Origin: JBDKGH01 sp039798265 | Lineage (GTDB): Bacteria > Bacteroidota > Bacteroidia > Flavobacteriales_D > Sanyastnellaceae | Direction: 5' to 3' | Length of the DNA stretch: 9,058 nt | Assembly (NCBI GenBank): GCA_039798265.1 | Contig: JBDKGH010000104.1 | Location: 1-9,058, forward strand | Shown here: piece after piece, positions 5,818 to 9,058 of the stretch | How positions within the stretch are numbered: position 1 is the stretch's first letter | How the letters are laid out: each line of letters begins with the position of its first letter | The notes under the pieces: generated by a model | Database searches by the model: none | The model's input: only the letters and a program-made list of their open reading frames with translations | What the model was told of the DNA's origin: nothing | Made by a program: the position numbers and the translations under genes

Positions 5818-6693
5818 CTATAAAAACGCTTGTTGAAAGGCTGTGGTCAATGCGACTACAGCCTTTTTCTTTTCAGCCAAAGGCAAGTTCGCTGGAGGAC
5901 CATAGGGTGTTTTGTTTACATCAATCGCATAGATTTTTCCATCATCACTATTGCGCAACACATCTAACTCGCAGTAGTCGGCGCCCATGGCTTTCGCAAA
6001 GGCAATAAGGGTTTGCTGTTCTTCTACCGAGAAATAATCGTTGACGGCATGCAGCTCTGCGTATTGCACTTCATTGGTAAATCGCTGGGCGGAGGTCTTG
6101 AATTTTTTGTACACCAAGGGAATCGTATCGCCCACTACTGGCACGCGAAAGTCCACCACCAATTGGTCGTTTACGTTGTTGTTGATGAGCACTTGATACA
6201 CACTTCCCTCCACACGAGCGGGAATAGGGCAATGAATGATTTGCCCGTCGTGCAAGGCATTGGTGTCGCTTTTCTGCACGGCCTTGCCTTGGTAGGTCAA
6301 GGGATTGATAAAGGTGTGATAACCGAATATGCGTTCGTGTACGTCGTTTACTTTTTCTTTTGAAATATCAATGCACGCTTCGTTGAGGATGCGGCTATGG
6401 GGATATTTTTTTCTCACCTCAGCGCTACTTCCATGCGTGAGGTCTTCAAAATAGATCACCAATCGGGGATGCTCAATCAGCCGATTGGTCAATCGGAAAC
6501 GCAGTTGATCGGCTATTTTGAAGAGCGTTGTTTTTTTACTAGGAAAAGTAGGAAAGGCCACTATCGTGGGCAGCGAAAAACCATTGCGCACAAAGTGAAG
6601 TCCGTCTTTCAACAGAAACTTAAGATCCTTGGCGATGGCCTCGGGCAAGGGCATCGAGGCTTTGTAATGATTTCTCCAACCTTTGTGCGACAT
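5818..6693 (-). CDS. ATP-grasp domain protein of unknown substrate
   Basis: A 291-residue protein whose C-terminal half resembles the ATP-grasp fold, so it probably joins a carboxylate to an amine or similar acceptor using ATP. Supporting features are QKSDTNALHDG (140-150), a nucleotide-site-like lysine segment, then GADYCELDVLRNSDDGKIYAIDVNKTP (237-263), where E242/D244 and D258/N260 sit where the magnesium ligands of ATP-grasp enzymes are found. The N-terminal 130 residues match nothing I recognise but contain IVAFPTFPSKKTT (44-56) and YFEDLTHGSS (81-90). No signal peptide or membrane segment is visible, so it should be cytoplasmic. It is the last gene of a tight operon, starting one base after the endonuclease III stop. 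Its last 20 codons contain the oppositely oriented fabI terminator. It could belong to a ligase family involved in peptide or glycan modification, but no substrate can be assigned. Confidence 0.75.
   Translation of the reverse strand: MSHKGWRNHYKASMPLPEAIAKDLKFLLKDGLHFVRNGFSLPTIVAFPTFPSKKTTLFKIADQLRFRLTNRLIEHPRLVIYFEDLTHGSSAEVRKKYPHSRILNEACIDISKEKVNDVHERIFGYHTFINPLTYQGKAVQKSDTNALHDGQIIHCPIPARVEGSVYQVLINNNVNDQLVVDFRVPVVGDTIPLVYKKFKTSAQRFTNEVQYAELHAVNDYFSVEEQQTLIAFAKAMGADYCELDVLRNSDDGKIYAIDVNKTPYGPPANLPLAEKKKAVVALTTAFQQAFL
5836..5873 (+). terminator. Intrinsic terminator of fabI, inside the converging gene
   Basis: A 13-base arm (AAAGGCTGTGGTC, 5836-5848) pairs with GACTACAGCCTTT (5854-5866) around the loop AATGC, with one G-U wobble. 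A T-rich tail TTTTTCTTTT runs to 5873. It starts 23 bases after the fabI stop. On the minus strand the tail after the stem is TTTCAACAAG, much poorer in T, so it should work mainly in the fabI direction. The same bases encode about residues 273-286 of the ATP-grasp protein. Confidence 0.8.
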
Positions 6694-6694
6694 C

Positions 6695-7321
6695 TTATTT
6701 TTTCTTCGAGGTAACGTGTGTGGTGATAAAGTCTTTGCTCAAGTCGCCTCGGGCAGGGGAGTATTCGCGTCCGTAAAAAATGATTTGAAGGTGCAGCTTG
6801 TTCCACGATTCTTCGGGAAAGAGTTTCTTCGCGTCTTTTTCAGTTTGTTCTACATTTTTTCCATTGGTCAACTTCCACCGAGTCATCAGTCGGTGAATGT
6901 GAGTATCTACGGGAAAGGCAGGTACTCCAAAGGCTTGCGACATAACTACGCTGGCTGTTTTATGGCCTACACCAGGCAGTTCCTCGAGCGCTTCAAAACT
7001 AGCGGGCACTTCGCCTTGGTACTTTTCGATCAGCATTTCCGATAGGCGATGAATGTTCTTACTCTTCGCGGGAGAAAGGCCGCAGGGTTTGATGATCTGT
7101 TCTATTTCAGCCACGCTCAACTTCACCATGTCGAAAGGATTATTAGCGCGCTTGAAGAGGGCAGGGGTCACTTTGTTTACGCGCTCATCGGTGCATTGAG
7201 CACTGAGCAATACGGCAATCAGTAAGGTAAAGGCATCGCTGTGGTCGAGCGGTATGGGCGTTTCTGGATACAAACGCTCCAAGTGCTCCATGATGTAAGC
7301 GGCTTTTTCTTTTTTGGTCAT
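6695..7321 (-). CDS. nth: Endonuclease III (DNA glycosylase/AP lyase) lacking the Fe-S cysteines
   Basis: A base-excision-repair enzyme that removes oxidised pyrimidines and nicks the abasic site. The 208-residue protein has the expected core: LLSAQCTDERVNKVTPALF (38-56), the helix-hairpin-helix LPGVGHKTA (115-123) with catalytic Lys121, and VDTHIHRL (138-145) with catalytic Asp139, equivalent to Lys120 and Asp138 of E. coli Nth. The C-terminal C-x6-C-x2-C-x5-C cluster loop is absent. After LHLQIIFYGREYSPARG (176-192) the protein ends in a polar, lysine-rich tail with no cysteine, and its only cysteines are Cys43 and Cys80. The reading frame is intact there and I see no frameshift that restores the cysteines. 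The start ATG overlaps the upstream stop as ATGA (7321-7318), implying translational coupling. The ATP-grasp gene begins one base after its stop. Confidence 0.93.
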   Translation of the reverse strand: MTKKEKAAYIMEHLERLYPETPIPLDHSDAFTLLIAVLLSAQCTDERVNKVTPALFKRANNPFDMVKLSVAEIEQIIKPCGLSPAKSKNIHRLSEMLIEKYQGEVPASFEALEELPGVGHKTASVVMSQAFGVPAFPVDTHIHRLMTRWKLTNGKNVEQTEKDAKKLFPEESWNKLHLQIIFYGREYSPARGDLSKDFITTHVTSKKK

Positions 7322-7812
7322 CGGTACACCAATTCAGATGGTTTTTCTTTGGTCAAAAAAGCAGATTTCTGCCAGCCATTCATGCGTACATCCACCAGGT
7401 TTTTTTGTTCCGGAATGGCTTCAAAAAACAACGTGTTTTCGATGAATACATTGGTGAAATCTTGTCGCGGCATAAATTCGAAATAGCAATAGGTGAGGTC
7501 TGCTTCCGATTCAAATCCTACAAAAGAAAGCTGAACGGGCACTCCGTCAATTTTCAGTTTGAGGTGCTGCGTAATGTAATCTTCGACCACTGATTTAGCA
7601 GCGAGATCCGTGTTATTCGCGAGCGAAGCTTTGATGCCATTCACATGCAGCACCCGTTCGAAATCGTCGGTGAAAAGCTTGCAGGTTACCTCCATCAGTT
7701 GTGAGCGCGGATTGAGCTCTATGAGGGTGTTACTCACATAAAACTTATGCGTAAAACCAAAGCTTACGAGCAGCGATAGCACTCCTATAATAAGCAAAGC
7801 CTTTCTTTTCAT
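7318..7812 (-). CDS. DUF6702-like exported protein
   Basis: A 164-residue protein, first gene of the operon with nth and the ATP-grasp gene. Residues 1-20 (MKRKALLIIGVLSLLVSFGF) form a signal peptide or membrane anchor, followed by THKFYVSNTLIELNPRSQLMEV, LFTDDFERVL (46-55), YITQHLKLKIDGVPVQLSF (79-97), YCYFEF (108-113) and a C-terminal NLVDVRMNGWQKSAFLT (138-154). This succession (HKFYVS, a strand, DDFE, a KIDG turn, WQKSAFLT) matches what I remember of DUF6702, a small Bacteroidota family of unknown function. Export to the periplasm is inferred. Its single cysteine in the mature part is not in a lipobox. No link to DNA repair is evident, so pairing with nth may reflect only shared transcription. 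A full TAnnTTTG box lies four bases before the ATG. Confidence 0.75.
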   Translation of the reverse strand: MKRKALLIIGVLSLLVSFGFTHKFYVSNTLIELNPRSQLMEVTCKLFTDDFERVLHVNGIKASLANNTDLAAKSVVEDYITQHLKLKIDGVPVQLSFVGFESEADLTYCYFEFMPRQDFTNVFIENTLFFEAIPEQKNLVDVRMNGWQKSAFLTKEKPSELVYR

Positions 7813-7816
7813 AGGA

Positions 7817-7824
7817 CAAAGATA
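7817..7824 (-). promoter_or_regulatory. -7 box for the DUF6702-nth-ATP-grasp operon
   Basis: The minus strand reads TATCTTTG, a full TAnnTTTG match, followed by TCCT and then the ATG at 7812. Transcription should begin on or within a few bases of the start codon. A short inverted repeat ATAAT-TGC-ATTAT (7822-7834) overlaps the upstream edge of the box and could be an operator or simply AT-rich promoter DNA. No -33 TTG is seen. Confidence 0.5.
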
Positions 7825-7893
7825 ATTGCATTATAATCGTGGTTGTTGGAAAAATACGATGAACGGAATGGGTAATGTGCGGTAGATAGGCCG

Positions 7894-7901
7894 TATTTTC
7901 G
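7894..7901 (+). promoter_or_regulatory. Possible -7 box for the secreted propeller gene
   Basis: TATTTTCG is identical to the octamer before the HI0933 gene and ends 21 bases before the TTG start at 7923. It would give a leader of roughly 15-18 bases. No -33 element is visible. Confidence 0.35.
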
Positions 7902-7922
7902 TAAACCCTTAAACGACCGATT

Positions 7923-9058
7923 TTGAAAAAGTTAAGCTTACTCCTAGCGCTAGTTTTATCTGCCTATTCATCCTTTAGTCAATGTGGTCAATTCGAATGG
8001 TTAAATCCCAATCCACATAGCAACGGCACCTTTGCTGCTCAATTCATCACTCCTTCAACAATAGTAGCGGTGGGCGAACGCGGTATTTTAACCCGATCAG
8101 AAGACGCCGGTGCTACATGGACTGTACTTCCGCAATTGACCATCTATGATATGGAAGGTTTGCATTTTATCGACTCGCTGAACGGATGGGCGTGTGGTAA
8201 TATTAATAATGCTGGAATTATTGTAAAAACCACTGACGGTGGCTTTAACTGGCAGGTGGTAGAAGAAAACGGTTCCACAGGTATTTCCTCCACAGCTTCT
8301 ATTCATTTCGTAAACGACACCTTGGGCTTTTGTGGTTCTTTTAATCGTATGCTGCGGAGTATAGATGGTGGTGAAACATGGACCAGCACTACGCTCGGGA
8401 ATAATTATACCATTCGAGGCATCGACTTCATCAATGATAGCACCGGTGTGGCAGTGGCAGGGCCGCGCATTTACCGCACGAACAATAGGGGAAATTCGTG
8501 GACACAGGTACTCTTCGATACGAATGTTCTTTTTGATGATGTGCAAATGATCAATGATACGCTGGGCTTTGCGGTTACCACTAGCAGCACCACGCGTATG
8601 TATAAAACAATTAATGGCGGTCTCACATGGACCGCTCATCCGGTAGTAGTGAGTTGGGTGATCGACGCCTTTTACATGCGACCCGATGGAGTTGGTTTTA
8701 TCGCTGCAGGTACCAATGCCACCTATTATCGCAGCACCGATTTTGGTACCACGTGGACTGCTGTTCAAACGCCTAATTACGGAAGCGATACCAATGTGAT
8801 TACGGCTAATGAAGACGGCGATGTGGTGTGCTTAGGGGACAATGGTACCGTGTGGCAAAGTACCGCTAATGGTGATCCGAACACGTTTGTCGATCGACAG
8901 CAAGAGGAGCAATATGCATTTCGCACAATGGATTTTACCGACATCAATACGGGACATTTATTCGGTCGCGATTTTATTGTCAAAACCACTGATGGTGGTC
9001 AAACTTTTATCAGCACCCCCATCACCACTGCACGCACTCCTAACTGCGTTCATTTCCC
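7923..9058 (+). CDS. Secreted Ycf48/BNR-repeat beta-propeller protein, 3' end cut off
   Basis: The frame is open from TTG 7923 to the window edge (378 codons). There is no in-frame ATG upstream before the stop at 7902-7904, so TTG is the likely start; ATT at 7920 is the only other candidate. Residues 1-20 form a signal peptide (KKLSLLLALVLSAYSSFSQ). The rest consists of Asp-box/BNR units of the form S/T-x-D-G-G-x-T-W: SEDAGATW (59-66), TTDGGFNW (103-110), SIDGGETW (146-153), TNNRGNSW (186-193), TINGGLTW (229-236), STDFGTTW (271-278) and TTDGGQTF (355-362), with a degraded copy near 313-321. Units are 40-44 residues apart, as in Ycf48-like propellers. Many large Bacteroidota proteins of this kind end in a type IX secretion signal, which would lie outside the window. 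A structural or adhesive role is inferred; resemblance to photosystem II factor Ycf48 does not imply that function. Confidence 0.88.
   Translation, partial: MKKLSLLLALVLSAYSSFSQCGQFEWLNPNPHSNGTFAAQFITPSTIVAVGERGILTRSEDAGATWTVLPQLTIYDMEGLHFIDSLNGWACGNINNAGIIVKTTDGGFNWQVVEENGSTGISSTASIHFVNDTLGFCGSFNRMLRSIDGGETWTSTTLGNNYTIRGIDFINDSTGVAVAGPRIYRTNNRGNSWTQVLFDTNVLFDDVQMINDTLGFAVTTSSTTRMYKTINGGLTWTAHPVVVSWVIDAFYMRPDGVGFIAAGTNATYYRSTDFGTTWTAVQTPNYGSDTNVITANEDGDVVCLGDNGTVWQSTANGDPNTFVDRQQEEQYAFRTMDFTDINTGHLFGRDFIVKTTDGGQTFISTPITTARTPNCVHF

Noticed and set aside
6013..6363. 116-codon plus-strand open frame
   Set aside because: Antisense to the ATP-grasp core motifs; no independent evidence of coding.
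7822..7834. ATAAT-TGC-ATTAT inverted repeat as an operator
   Set aside because: Short and entirely AT in its arms, overlapping a -7 box that is AT-rich anyway; mentioned with the promoter but not claimed.
8097..8768. 223-codon minus-strand open frame
   Set aside because: It lies opposite the Asp-box repeats of the secreted propeller protein. The repeats (T-D-G-G-x-T-W codons) keep the antisense frame open by composition.

Overview
The window looks like chromosomal DNA of a member of the Bacteroidota, probably from the Flavobacteriales and relatives. The evidence is the protein flavour (a FabI of Bacteroidota type, an S9B dipeptidyl peptidase with a Bacteroidota-style signal peptide, a DUF6702-type protein), the lack of Shine-Dalgarno sequences, and boxes matching the Bacteroidota -7 element TAnnTTTG just upstream of most genes. 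No phage, insertion sequence, CRISPR array, tRNA or rRNA is visible. Most genes are housekeeping or metabolic.

Layout. Positions 1-1861 (minus) hold the first 620 codons of a secreted dipeptidyl peptidase IV, cut by the window start. It diverges from an FAD-linked glycolate/D-lactate-type dehydrogenase (1963-3372, plus). The 339 bp after that gene are not empty. They hold a hairpin terminator and, on the minus strand, what looks like a complete tiny transcription unit: promoter, 5' hairpin over an ATG, 14-codon ORF and terminator. They also hold a perfect FNR/CRP-type palindrome. An HI0933-family flavoprotein (3712-4938) and fabI (4992-5813) follow on the plus strand. fabI runs head-on into a minus-strand operon read from 7812 to 5818: DUF6702-like exported protein, endonuclease III, ATP-grasp protein. 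The probable fabI terminator lies inside the last codons of the ATP-grasp gene. From 7923 to the window end a secreted Ycf48/BNR-repeat beta-propeller protein is read on the plus strand. It starts with TTG and is cut by the window edge.

How the genes relate. Only the three-gene minus operon is tightly packed (4-base ATGA overlap, then a 1-base gap). The other genes appear to be separate units with their own promoters. In three of them (dehydrogenase, HI0933 flavoprotein, DUF6702 gene) the -7 box ends 4-5 bases before the start codon, which predicts leaderless or nearly leaderless mRNAs. The points most worth a second look are the tiny minus-strand unit at about 3392-3546, the FNR-like site at 3656-3669, the endonuclease III without iron-sulfur cysteines, and the terminator nested in a converging coding region. 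All functional statements come from reading motifs by eye; no database search was possible.
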